This document shows, piece after piece, positions 25,498 through 37,113 of a stretch of 64,000 bases of DNA. The notes under the pieces were generated by a model. The model did no database searches, was not told the DNA's origin, and was given only the letters and a program-made list of their open reading frames with translations. The DNA is from Mesostigma viride (lineage: Eukaryota > Streptophyta > Mesostigmatophyceae > Mesostigmatales > Mesostigmataceae), in the NCBI GenBank assembly GCA_009746045.1, contig RPFO01001385.1, forward strand, positions 1 to 64,000, read 5' to 3'. Made by a program: the position numbers and the translations under genes. The stretch's first letter is position 1. Each line of letters begins with the position of its first letter.

Positions 25498-25862
25498 TTA
25501 ATGCCTCCGTGCATGGGGAGGTCATGTAGCACATATTTCATGATGGATGGGGTGGAGGAAGCCGCGTGATCGAACTATCCTAACTCTATCTAGAAAATCC
25601 TAACTACACTACTCATCAAAACGCCTCCTCCGCTTGGGGGGAGGTGGCTTGCCCACAGGGTCGGGCGTGTGCGCCTTGACAATCTTCTTCCACCGCGTCT
25701 TGTCCTGCATGGCAGTCCAAAGACGGGAGAGAGACTGGATGCGGTGCTCAAACTGGGCTGGGACCACTAGGTCGTCCAGCAACATCTGAACGTAGTTGGT
25801 GACAGGTTTCCCTACCTTTTTGGGAATGTCCCCGGGGCCAGGCCAGGTCAGAATGTGGCGGC
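25498..25862 (-). mobile_element. LINE A copy 3, 5'-truncated 3' end
   Basis: The minus strand codes for RHILTWPGPGDIPKKVGKP ... DLVVPAQFEHRIQSLSRLW ... DKTRWKKIVKAHTPDPVGKP and the FDE stop, followed by the LINE A 3' UTR. Its tail meets the tail of LINE A copy 1 at about 25490-25505, so two LINE A elements stand tail to tail over one ATTTA-type repeat. Confidence 0.85.
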
Positions 25863-25932
25863 GGTGATTGTCAGGTTTTATGGGCTTTACCTAGCGTCAA
25901 GGATGCGTTTAAATTGAACTATTGGTAAAGCT

Positions 25933-26300
25933 TTAAGGGGACTCGGCGCGGCGAATATTTTCCGCGCCAAAAAAATTCCGCGGTACCCTCCGTACCGTGA
26001 AAAGTGGGTGCACGGTGCGCGCACCCCTTGCGGAAGTGGCCATGGCGACTGCTTTTAGACGAAACGTGACAAATCTGGCTCGCGGAACTGAAGCAGAAAA
26101 AATGCTCGATTTTTGGAGAAAATTAGTTACTGATTCTAATTTATGGTGGGATAGTTGCGATCTATAATGTCGCGGGCTCTTTTTCTTTACCATCGGCAGG
26201 GGGGGTCCGGCCTGAATTTCTGTCGGGACGGAATAAAGTATAATGGATGCCTGCAGGTGTGATTGTCGATTGTTGCCAGTTTTGATGGTCCTAATGGAAG
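25933..26300 (+). mobile_element. Kolobok-like left-end fragment (variant 2)
   Basis: TTAAGGGGAC at 25933-25942 is followed by GGCGCGGCGAATATTTTCCG, CCGCGGTACC, TGCACGGTGCGCGCACC and GGCCATGGCGAC. From the ATG (about 26042) a short frame reads MATAFRRNVTNLARGTEAEK and on to WWDSCDL, longer than in the sister fragments at 21183 and 34577. This may be the amino end of a variant transposase. The fragment is cut by an ORF1-only LINE at about 26300. Confidence 0.6.
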
Positions 26301-26689
26301 CTAGTTTAATGGCCGGCGATGCTCCTCCCATCACCACCTGGGCGGACATGCTTAAGCAACACACCACCTCCACCACCTCCGCCGTCAGCAGCCCAGCTTC
26401 AACGGCAGACGCTTGACCTCCGCGAGGAGGCCGAGCTCGCCAAGCGCAGCCTCAACGTCATTGTCAAGAATCTCAAGATGGAGGAAGGTGAGAATTCCGA
26501 GAAGCTTGCGCGTGCTTTTGAGAGAGAAATCCTTGATCGCATGGGCCTTACTGGTGAGATCGAGCTGGCCGCCCACCGCCTTCCCCGCGCGCGGGGTAAG
26601 GCAGGGCCGCCCCCGCTCCTTCTCACCTTTAAGACCCCGGCGGACAAGATTTCTTTTCTCAGACGCCGCAAGCGGCTCGAGAAGACTCT

Positions 26690-29600
26690 AAGTAAGTAAG
26701 TAAGTAAGTACTTGCGTGTCATGCGCAAAGGCATGCCACGGAGTACTATGCTAATCTCATTAGAAAAATAATTACACAAAAGTTTAAACAAATATCGTCT
26801 GCATCATCCCCCAACCGTTAAGCACTAGATGGGGATGTAATCCTCATCCGAGCTGTCCTCTACTGTAATGGCAGACGAGGCGGTAGTGTAGCGGCTATCC
26901 TCAGGACCAATAACCTCCACCTGCGGACTTCTACCCTGGCTAGCAACGGGCCGCGGGGCCCGTGGGGAGAAAACAGGAGCATACCCCTCGGGGAGGTGCT
27001 TATCGCAGATGGCAGCCCATTTCTCCTTGTCAATCATGCGGGCGCGGAGTACGGATAGTCCCAGAAGCCCTGCATCTTCAAGCAGTTGTGTCACATAGGT
27101 CCGGGTCGCGCCGCGCCGGTGCCCGGCGCGCGCAAGTTTGCCAGTGGGTTGCGATGGGACAAGGGGACCCTGCCATAGGAGGAGGTGTCTACCTGGTTGG
27201 CCCGTCTTAAGCCCCCCGGCAGGGCCCACATCGGTATTCACCTGGTCTGTGCGGGCAAGATGGCCGGCAAAGAGGAGGCGGCGGTGTCGGATGGTATGGG
27301 TGACAAGGGGAGCTCGCAGTAGAGCTCGGCCCGGGTGCGGCGTTCTTGGTAGCGGACGCCGAGGGTATGACGGAGCATTCGAGTGACGGTGCCGTCAAGC
27401 TGCTGGCTCAGCGCCTGGTCCAGGGTCCACGCCTCGCAGCCATAAAGTAGGATGCTGAGGACAAGGGCCTTGAACAGAATGCGCTTGCGTCGCTCACTCA
27501 GGTAGCGACAGGTCCAGAACCTGTCGAGGCGGCGGAGGGCCGCCCAGGCCTGGCCAATGCGGGTGTTGATGTCGTCGGCCGTGGAGGGAAGCCAGCTGCC
27601 AAGGAGCTTGAAGCGAGTCGCCGGGGGGACGGGGCTGCCGTCTAGCAAGAGGAGGGTGGGTGGGGCTATCCCAGCAGGGAAGCCGATGGCCATGACCTCC
27701 GTTTTCTTGCTGATCATAAGCCCCACCGCCCGCGCTTCAAGTGATAAGCTGTCTAGCCACAGTTGGGCTGACTCTGGGGTTTCCACGAGACTGTGTCGTG
27801 TCATCAGCGTAGATCAGATCGCTCAGGCGGTAGGGTGGGTCAACCCCGCCGTAGCTGGCGTACTCCGTGACCTCGATCCCCGGCGGGCGCCCCTCCACCC
27901 GGGCGAAGCGGACTTGTGCACGCCGCATAATATAGTCCACCATAATGATGAATAGATATGGGGAGAGCACACAGCCCTGCCACACCCCGGTGTGCAGGGG
28001 AAACGCCGGAGTGACGCCGTCGGCGGTACGGACCTGGGCTTGGGACCCTTCATAGAACTGGCGGATGATCTCAACGATGTACGATGGGACACGGAACAGG
28101 TGAAGGACCACCCACAGGGCGTCCCATATAACCGTATCGAATGCCTTGGTGTAATCCACGAAGATCAATAGCAATGGCAAGAGGCCGGGGGCCAGGCGGC
28201 CCACTTCCTCGATCAGGCGGCGCGCGGTAATAGTGACCATAACACAATTGCGACCAACACGGAAGCCCATCTGGGACTCACCTAGGTGGGGATCGAGGCT
28301 GGCGCGCATGCGGTTCAGCAGGAGACGCATGAAGACTTTCAGCACGCAGCTTTGGAGGCATACGCCGCGGTAGTTGCCGGTATCCGCGGCGGACCCCTTG
28401 CCCTTGTACAGCATGACCCGGACAGCGGTCTGCCAATACGTCGGCGGGGGGAGGCCATCTCGTAGAATCCGGTTGCAAACACCCCGGAGGAAAGGCTCAA
28501 GCTCAGGCATCTTAACCACCTCCGGGGAAATATTGTCCACTCCCATGGCAGCATCATTGCGGAGGGTGGAGATGGCAGCAGCCCATTCCTGGGGAGTCCA
28601 CTCGTCGTGGGGGCCGTCCACCAAGGGGCCGGAGAGCGGTGGGACCAGGTAGTCCGTCTCGCTGGTGGGCGCCTGCGGGGGCTCAATGGGGCCGCCTCGG
28701 CTGGCCGCAGGGCGTGCAGCTGCAGCGGGGTCAAGCGGGGGGGGCGGGCCAGGGGCCCCTGATAGTTTGGCCTGGGAGCTGAACCAAATCTCAAGGCGTT
28801 CACTGGGGGTGCCTGGGATGTCAGCCCGTTGCGTTTCCCGGCGTCCGGTGAGACGGTCGAGAGAGCGCCAGGCCGCCTTGTGCTGGTTGGCGGCCGTGTG
28901 GCGATTGATTTCGGCGGCAAGTGTCTCCACCTCCTCCGCATGTGCGGCAGTATATGCTTGAGTAAGCCGTTCCTGGTACGGGTACAGGTCCTCCCCGCGG
29001 CGGCGGGCCTGCGCTAGCGCCAGCCGGGCGGCAACCACCCGGGCGTCGCGCAGGTAGAGCGGGGCTGGTCGGGCGCGGGGTTGCTCGGGGAGAAGCTTAG
29101 AGCCAAGCTCCACCGATCGCATGAACAGTTCGTAGGGTGGCGTGAGATCTACACCGCGATCGGCGTCCAGGTACATCAAAGGTTGCGCGTCCACGAAGGC
29201 AGACCTGATTGCATCGCGGCGTATCTCATCCGCTGACCACTTCTCCCTGCGCCCACGGACGGGGCGTAAGCAGGTCCAGTCAGGGCGGGGCCGGGGGCGG
29301 CGGCGCGCAGGGGCCTGAAGACGTAGGCGCAAGGTTGCGGTGACCATCCGATGATCCGATGCGACACTGGGGGTGGTCAGCGTACGGGCGTCGATGACGG
29401 AAGAGCGCCAGCACTTGCGCACAAGTATGTAGTCCAAGCATACACATCGCCGCCGAGGGAGCATCGAGCCAGCCGCCCTGCGCATGGGGCCCACAAAGGT
29501 CACTAGTGCATCAGGCGGTTTAGCAAACAGCGTATTGGCAGCAGTCAAGTCCCCCTCAGTGAGCAGTTGCTCAAGTAGGGGGGTGTTGGCATTGCTATCG

Positions 29601-29834
29601 GTTAGGCGCGGCGCATACATGCAGCCCCCGCGGCCCACGGGCAGGGTCGCGTTGGCATCCACCAAGATGGCAACGATGTATTGACGTGGGATCTGTTTCT
29701 CTAGATATGTCGAGCAACTGGTTGAAGAACGCTGCGCGGTCCTCGGCCGGGTGCCCAGCATGTGGGGCATATCCGACAATTACCGAGAGCATAATGGGGG
29801 TCCGTCCTTCAAGGGAGCGGAAAGTGCACTGAAG
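26690..29834 (-). pseudogene. LINE C: ORF2 endonuclease/reverse transcriptase, frameshifted
   Basis: The insert is flanked by GACTCT (26684-26689 and 29835-29840) and ends in an ACTT-repeat tail. ORF2 on the minus strand starts inside the APE-type endonuclease (VIVGYAPHAGHPAEDRAAFF, ILVDANATLPVG, CLDYILVRK, ASDHRMV). Reverse transcriptase follows: MLYKGKGSAADTGNYRGVC, LGESQMGFRVGRN, LLIFVDYTKAFDTVIWDALW, HTGVWQGCVLSPYLFIIMVDY and LIYADDTT. Then come LLYGCEAWTL and an acidic end (SSDEDYIPI, stop at 26825). Frames break near 29770, 27790 and 27240. The central 680-codon stretch (27737-29779) is open, so decay is mild. Truncated at the 5' end; no ORF1. Confidence 0.85.
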
Positions 29835-30090
29835 GACTCTCTTCACCCTTGATGACGACTTGACCCTGGCGCAGCAACAACGGCGACGGGAGCTATGGCC
29901 GACCTACCTCCAGCTCCGGCAGACCAAGGCGGGGCAGCCGGTGTACTGGAAGGGGGCGGCCATCTACGTCGGCCACAAGCCCTGGCAGGCGACCCCCGCG
30001 GCCCCAGCGACTCCAGACGCCCCAGCTTAGGGGAATACAGTAGTAGTAGTGTAGAATAGATAGACCGTGGCCATGTACATGTACGCCTCC

Positions 30091-32750
30091 TAGCCCCTAA
30101 ATGGGCAGTCCTGATTGCTGCCGAAAAATCGGCTGTAAAATCACTATTTTGTAAACCACCCCACAACCAACATACCAACATCCAAGGGCTGTCCTTGGGA
30201 GTCAAGCATGTCCATGACTTGCCCTTTGCCATGAGCTATCACAAGCCCACATATCTGCAGGGCAGGCCATAGAAAACTACCGTCAAAGTTAGGGGGGTCA
30301 AGACGCGCGCTTTCATTCTTGGTATATTGTGCATTTTCAATTATATAACTAGACCTAGACACCTACCACTTCAGGGATGATAAATAATTAGTTGCTGAAC
30401 AGTTTGAGCCATTGGGGTCATCATTTGGGTGGGTATACCAGCAGTTACACCCAGTGCAGCCTATAGGTGTACCATTGGTAAAAAGCAACCAAGAGGGTGG
30501 GGTGGGCATACTACCTACTAATATGGCCACCAACCATGCCATACAACACATTTCCCTTCCACAATGATGGGAAAACATAACTGCATCATCACACTGCCCT
30601 TATCTGGCACCTATGTGCAGGTGCCACCTTGTCCATGCACGTAGGTAACGCGGTACGGATACCCTACGCAAAGCATGCATTCTAAGAGGCAACCACCAAC
30701 AAACTAGTGATGTTAAGCCTATTTCAGCTTTCCCTAGCTAAGATAAACTAGGCTTAAGCTGGCATTGCTTGCCAGGTGATGGCCAGCACACCTGGTGGCA
30801 CATGCTGACAATGGGAAGTTTTTACTCACCATTACATGCTTGATGATGCCACAGAGACCAGCCAACTGCCTCACACTCATGCAATATGTGTGTGGGAAAT
30901 ATATAAGAAACATATATGGAGGTATTCAAACCCATACAGCCTCTAAAAATCAGCACCAGCACACTATGGCAGGTCAATAGACTAAGGGAAGCATCTAAGA
31001 AGGGTGTTTTAGGAAGGGGCCAGGCCATGGTCAAGAAAGAGCATGAATAATGCAAAAAGAATGTGCTACACAAGCTAGAACGTATATATAAATGTCATAC
31101 ATCGATAAGAAAACGATGCTTCAGCTTTACCTGGCATGTCTGGCGTTACCTTGGCCCAGGCGGTGGCCGCAAAATGGCGCATTGCGGCACACCAAAGTTG
31201 TGCAGCATGGTCACTAGATTGGGAGATTTCTGGCCACCCTTGCACGTCTACGACTACAATGCATCATAAAAACTACGAAGCAACCGATATATCCCTTAAA
31301 ATACGCCGGAAAGGTATTGCTGTCAACGTTTCTATCGTCCGGCCTGATCCCAGGTTTTTCCAGCAAGAACGCTGCCGACACCTATCAAATGGCCTTCTCG
31401 CGAACCAAAAATTGGAATGTATGATCTTTAGGACATAAAAAATCTATTTATTAAGTTTGGCCAGCAAATTCGACCGCAAACGTAAATGCCATGCGTGTGC
31501 GCAAGCCGCCATGGCCAGGTCGTCGTTTTCCGGAATGCGTGTGCACGTTCTACGTGAAAAAGTACCCTGACCCCCTGTACACCGTCCGCATTGGAAGTTC
31601 TAACTAAATAATTAGCTTCTGGAAAATGTTCTGGCTGAAAACCATAAAAAAAACAAAAGAAAATTAATTAATTAACTCCGGGGGCTGAGGACTGGACTCA
31701 ACAAACAAACAAACAAAATTAATTAATTAACTCATGTGGGCACGGGGTCGTCGCCCTGTGAGAAAACAAACAAACACTTTATATTATATAATATAAAGTA
31801 CATAAAACCTTCGAAAATACCTTGGACAGGCGGGGAACATGAAATATCGTGAAAATCGAAAAAAACCCGCGAGACGCAGGCCGAGCGCGGGGTGAGGCGC
31901 GAACCAAGTGAACCGCTTTTGCATCCAGCAATCCACGCTCTACAGTACTGCCTCGGCAGGGCACGTCGGTCAGTACTCAGTAGAGGCTGAGGCCTGAGCG
32001 TGTCTACAGATGTACATGTAAGATGTACTACTCATGTGCGACACTTATGCCTGGGCCTTGAGCAATTAAATAGGGTATCACTGACCTGAGACCTCCACTG
32101 ACTATAGCCTGTGGCCGCCGAAAGGGGGGCCGCCGGGCCGGGTTGGGGACGGCGTGTACCATATCTACCAAACAAACAAAAGAAATCTAATTAAATAAGT
32201 ACCCACGTGCCTTGAACGGCTGCAGGACAAACAAACAAACAAAAGGTTTTAATTAAATAATAAAAACCCGGGACTCTAACTGGCTCCCCAACAAACAATC
32301 CAGGGTTATTCGTAATGCAAATACGGCAAAAATTGACCCATAATAACAAACTTCCAATGCGGACGGTGTACTTTGACGGTCCAGTACACCTGTTAAACTT
32401 TGTCAAAAGTATGCAAACCCTAGTATCATGGCATAGAGAAACTTATAAACTTTCGATCTTCTCAGCTAAACTTTTCCTAATTCTCAATAGTATTCGCGGC
32501 ATTTGGTCCCCCGCGGAAGTGCCGATATACGAAGGCAAAATGAAAAAAGTTAAAACGTTAGCCGCCGACAATCTGGAGCGTCCGATGATGGATCCAACGG
32601 ACGCGATAAACCCGCTAAGTTAGCGGCTCGGGTCGTCCGTACAAATACTAAATCACCAAACAACCAATACAAAACAAGCAAACTACGGAAAACAAACGGC
32701 TGTAAGTCGATTTTTGGCGGAAAATCGGCAGCCAGACCATTTAGGGGCTA
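30091..32750. mobile_element. TA-flanked TIR element without coding capacity
   Basis: The insert 30093-32748 splits the 3' UTR of the ORF1-only LINE. Ends are inverted: TAGCCCCTAAATGG at 30091 and CCATTTAGGGGCTA ending 32750. Further inward both ends contain CTGCCGA and AAAATCGGC stretches. Flanking TA would fit Tc1/mariner; reading the duplication as CTAG is equally possible because the ends overlap it. No transposase was found in the 2.66 kb. At 31640-32290 there are several CAAACAAACAAA runs followed by TTAATTAATTAA and a 22-bp AT palindrome at 31777-31798. Confidence 0.6.
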
Positions 32751-33145
32751 GAGGCCCTATTCCAGCTAAGCCACGCGCTTTATTTAATCATGTACATGTG
32801 TGCCTATGATGAGCACACTCCAGACGATGCCTACTTTTATTTAGTAATGCTGTGCCCATGCAGAGAGCTGCTCTCTGCTGAGATGCCACGCTCTAGTTTT
32901 TGTATAGCCATGATGATCTTCCCCCTCACAGGCATGCTCCCCCCAAGTACCCGGGCATAGCGTGATAGACCATGAGGGTGCGGGTGCCCTGGTGCACCTA
33001 GAGCAGGGGTACTAGCTTACATTCCCACCCTTGCATGACTGAAGTAGCCTAGAATGTATTGAAAGCCATATGCCCCTTCTCAGGGCTATGTGCTACATCT
33101 ACTCCCAACGGAGTGATGTTGATAATTAATTAATTAATTAATTCC

Positions 33146-33764
33146 TAAGCAGCGGCATCATGATTTTCCCCAGACACTGACGAGCTGGCACCTGTCTCCT
33201 AAAGAAAGTGGCTCGTGCTTGTTAGAAAGGAGGCAGTGTGCATACTGCAGGACACAATGCTTTGGGGGCACATGCGTCAAGTAGGTTGTTCTAATGGTCT
33301 CTTCACCTTTCCCACTGAGTAAATGATAGCCTTTGTCATGCTAACCAGAGCAGCTAGCCACAGGTTGGCTGGATAAAAAGTCAGCTTATTTTCTCTTTAT
33401 ATACTGCGTGTGTGGTCCTCCACATGTCCGGCTTGTTGGGCATTTTGGAAGAGGGTTTTTAATGTGTTGTTGGGTGGAACAACTTGGTTGTTGGCACAAA
33501 ATCACACATTATTAGCCTGAGATAGGCATGACATATGCTGCTCAGGCGTGTCGTCCTACCAGCCTTGTTGTTAAGGGTAGACTCACAAGGCTGGCTGTGC
33601 CGATGGAGGGGTGGGGCGTATGACGCTCCGGACATCCTCCTCACACTCCGTGATCAAAGTGGGCATGTATTTGGGTGTCTAGGGTAGCAAAACAGATGTC
33701 ATTTTGGCTCAGCACTAGCTCAATTCTCTTTTAGCGTCTACCCAGGTGGCATCACAGGAAAATC
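33146..33764. other. No gene seen
   Basis: Sequence between the LINE tail and the Kolobok-like fragment. I find no coding region, TIR or tandem repeat that I can support. Confidence 0.4.
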
Positions 33765-34462
33765 AATAACTTGAGCTACGCTTGTCAGAATGAGCTCAAA
33801 CTTTGGGGTTGTGTTTCCCCCCACTCAGTGGAATAAAACACGCCCTGATCAAGCATGCTGTTTCCGGCCCCACCGTCTAGGTCATCTAGTCGCTCCACAC
33901 GTAAGCCAGCCATAATTTCAATGCACAAGGATACACATTTCCATCACCATTCATCTTCATCATCCTGAACGACTCGAAAACGCGGAAAAGATAACGGCAG
34001 GCTCGAGCTACCATGGTCCGGATTCTCCCGATTTCTGGCCTGCGCTGGTTGTCTGGCTTTGATAAAATGTATGGATGACCCAATCTGATGTGTTAATGAT
34101 TTGATTTATTTTTTTTTGCTCAAAAAAGTACCCATTTTGCGGGAAAATTAATAACTCAAACAAATGTGACCATTTTGGCCATGTAAATAGCCCAGCTTTT
34201 AAAAAAGTGGGGGAACTTTGCAGAAATGTATGGGCAGGTCATTTGGATGAGTGGTTTGTCTTGGGCAAAATATCTCATAAATAGCGTCTTTTTCTATTTT
34301 TAGCTCGCCACCGGTGCGTGGTTGGGGGTAGTACCCCCAACAAGTGGTGGCATGAATGTCCAAACATCATATTTATGGTACTCAATCATCACTAGATGGT
34401 TCCTGAGTGCATTGGAACTGATATTCAGTTTTTCAGGCTTTTGGACGTGCGAGTCCCCTTAA
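33765..34462 (+). mobile_element. Kolobok-like right-end fragment
   Basis: The segment matches the 3' end of the complete element at 55600-56069 (GCTTGTCAGAATGA; AAAGTGGGGGAACT; AGCGTCTTTTTCTATTTTTA; GTAGTACCCCCAACAAGTGG) and ends GAGTCCCCTTAA at 34462. A block at about 33840-34090 is unrelated to the complete element and may be another insertion. The TTAA at 34459-34462 is shared with the left end of the next element. Confidence 0.7.
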
Positions 34463-35845
34463 GGGGACATGACACATCGGAATTTTTTGGCGCCAAAAAA
34501 TTCGCGCCGGTACCGTCGGTACCCCCGGACCGTGAAATTGTGGTGCACAATGCGCACACCTCGTGCGGAGGTGGCCATGGCGACGTGCGTTCCGTAAAAA
34601 TTTGCCTTATCGGCCAGGCGACAAGCGAACAATGTACGCCGGTGGTTTTAAACGATGTTCTAGTATGATGTTTCATAGCCAGATATGCACAATTTGAAAA
34701 GTTGGTGCCTTTCTTCATCCAGATTTGCACGGGGGTCTAATCCGAAAATCTGGCCGCACATATTAATTTAGAATGCGTGCCTGCGACGGTAGAATTTAAG
34801 ATTTGTGGGTTATATTGATGCAGGAAGAAGCGTTTAGTAATGGAAACCGTGAAAACATCCTAAGCGGCTTCGATCTGCGGCCATTTCCCGTCATTTCTGA
34901 AATGATATCGTTCAGGCCTGCGCGATCCGCGGTCCAGCCATCCATGGATGGCTGGCTGTCTCGGGCGCCTGGGTAGGAAATAAAGCCGGACGTGGTACGT
35001 TCATTTGCCGCATGTCACCGCCATGTCTGTTTGCGCTCTAAATATTCCTGGCATGAAGCTTTGGCGCCGATTCCGGGTGCTCTTGCTATTATTTTGTTCG
35101 CCACTTGTTGCAGTTGCGCTATCTCTTTTCGCAGGTTTCAATGTTTTGCCTTATGCTGCGTATGCCATGCTTCTTAAAGCTAGCAAGAGTTGATCGGGCA
35201 GTTTTGCGGCTCTGCTTCACTTTCTTTTATGGAGTTTTTCATATTGGTAGACATTGTATATTGCGTAGTCAAGGACCCTAGCTGCCTGGGAGCGGCATCA
35301 ACGTTGCAAGGAGCTGGCGAGCTCATAAACGCTTGTCTTGGCTCTTCAGCCTGCTGGAAAACAAGGTGTGAAGTTGTAGGGAAGGTGAGCATGTGTTATA
35401 TAGTTATCTCCTTCCAATATGTTTTGCTTCCATTACACATGGCTGGGGCCTCCTAGATGATAAGGATCAGGTGCTTATTATGACAATATTAAAGGATGGC
35501 CATTTTATCCTTTAGCATCATGACTGCGGTTCTCTTTAGCATCATGACTGCGGTTCTCTTTAGCATCATGCGGTTTACGGTGTGCCGAGCTATGGATGCC
35601 GAGAATGCTCATAACTTTTGAATCCGGGCATGAAATTTGGTCGGGTAAATTGCAACAGACTCGCCTTTTGATGACGAACACCCTGATCTAATTTTTGGCA
35701 GCCATCGCCCAGGATTTCGCAAGTTATCGCCAGCGGCGCCCTGCCCAGCAGATATCGCTATTTTTCTGCACGTTATGGCGGCACCACGCACGTGAGTCGT
35801 GTGCCTGCGCCCCCTGCCATCGTCTAGGTGTGATTAAACGTAGAT

Positions 35846-37043
35846 ATGGAGGCCCCCGCATCGTCTTCAGCTTCTGTCGCCGAGTCTATTGATGCCCAGA
35901 CTGCTGCAAACAAAATCGCCAACGACAGCCATGTCGCCGCCGAGAACGCCGCTCAAAAGCGGCCCAAGACTTCGGAAGCAACTCTGATAGACACTGAAAC
36001 CTCCTTGCCGGACGCCATTCCCTCATCATTCTACATGCCCGGCCAGCGTTTGAGCCTGGCAAACATCGCTACCTTACTCGCCTACAACGCCGCCGCCGTG
36101 ACAATTAAGCGTGCTGAAGCTCCGCGACGACAACGACGCCCCGATTCGTCACCCTACGAGCGGCCAGGTTATGGAGGCTGCTTCGGATGAATGGCCTCAT
36201 TGGGAGGCGGACCAGCGTCAGCTTGCCTGTCTTATTTCGTGCTGCCCTGAACTTGTCGAGCTGCCGGCGACAGCCATCGCCAGGCCAGCACCCGCGACCG
36301 ATGTTACCGTGCAGCTGCAGCACCTCGCACAGTCTTTTACGACAGTGCAGGGCGACATTAAGGTCCTGACGGAGGCGTCTGCAGCTGCGACAGCACAATT
36401 GCTGGAGCTGAAGAAAGCCATGGCAGCCCCTGCCAAAACTACCACGTTTGCCGATGTCACCGGCAAGCAGTTGACCACCATCGTTCAACAGGCGGCCAAG
36501 TCTGCAGCTACCGCTGCGGTCACCCAGAATGCAGTGCAGCAACGCCAACGCAATATGGTAATCAAAGGCTTCCAGAAAGGCGCGGCAGCACATGAGACAG
36601 CACACTCACTTGCCGAGGAGCTGCGCGGCCCAGCGTTCCTGGGGAAGCTGCAGCTCCAGAACCGTGTTGCCATTGAACGTGCCATTCGGCTGCCAGGCCC
36701 TCTGGGCCTGGTCGTCGTCACCATGGCCTCCATGCACGACAAACGCCTCGTGCTGGGAGCACGTCGTCTGCTCCACCGGCGCGGTGACTTCAGCCTCGAC
36801 GAGCACTACACGCCGGCTCAACTGAAGGCGAGGAGCGCGGTGTGGAACAGCACCATCGTCCAGGAGACCAAGCAATTCGAGACCCCGGGTAAGCGCATTA
36901 AGTTGCGTCTGCTTCAGGATGGCTCCTTCGCAGCATTCTTTGATGGGAAACAGATTAAAGGTGTTCAGATTAACACCCCCGGAGCGGAGTCTCGTGAGGT
37001 GTCTAGCAGGCCAGGTGCTGCCTCCGGTGGTGTCCGTAGGTAG
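35846..37043 (+). pseudogene. LINE A ORF1 (L1-type RNA-binding protein), one frameshift
   Basis: Codons begin MEAPASSSASVAESIDAQTA; the frame slips between about 36100 and 36115 and continues to GAASGGVRR at 37043, close to 400 residues in total. After an Ala/Thr-rich coiled-coil-like stretch (LQHLAQSFTTVQGDIKVLTE) come an RRM-like core (NMVIKGFQKG ... VAIERAIRLPGPLGLVVVTM) and a C-terminal domain (LDEHYTPAQLKARSAVW; FAAFFDGKQIKGVQI). The layout parallels the ORF1-only elements (NVIVKN; LDDDLTLAQQQRRRELW; YWKGAAIYVGH). The role in such elements is binding LINE RNA. ORF2 starts about 70 bp downstream. Confidence 0.75.
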
Positions 37044-37113
37044 ACAACCTTCCTCGTCGGCTCGCGGCTAACAGGCTTCGGGGACAGCCTCTAAACAGTC
37101 CCGTTCCACTACC

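Larger units (their letters stand above)
26300..33145 (+). mobile_element. ORF1-only (HAL1-like) LINE, copy 1, with two nested insertions
   Basis: Element pieces are 26300-26689, 29841-30092 and 32749-33145. ORF1 codons read AGDAP.., LDLREEAELAKRSLNVIVKN, EIELAAHRLPRARGKAG, PADKISFLRRRKRLEKT | FTLDDDLTLAQQQRRRELW, YWKGAAIYVGHKPW, stop near 30030. This is the L1-type ORF1p layout: coiled-coil stretch, RRM-like core and C-terminal domain, expected to bind RNA. No ORF2 follows. The 3' UTR leads straight to GGGCTATGTGCTACAT, hairpin ACTCCCAACGGAGT (33101-33114) and a TTAATT tail. LINE C split ORF1 (duplication GACTCT) and a TA-flanked DNA element split the 3' UTR. 5'-truncated. Confidence 0.75.
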
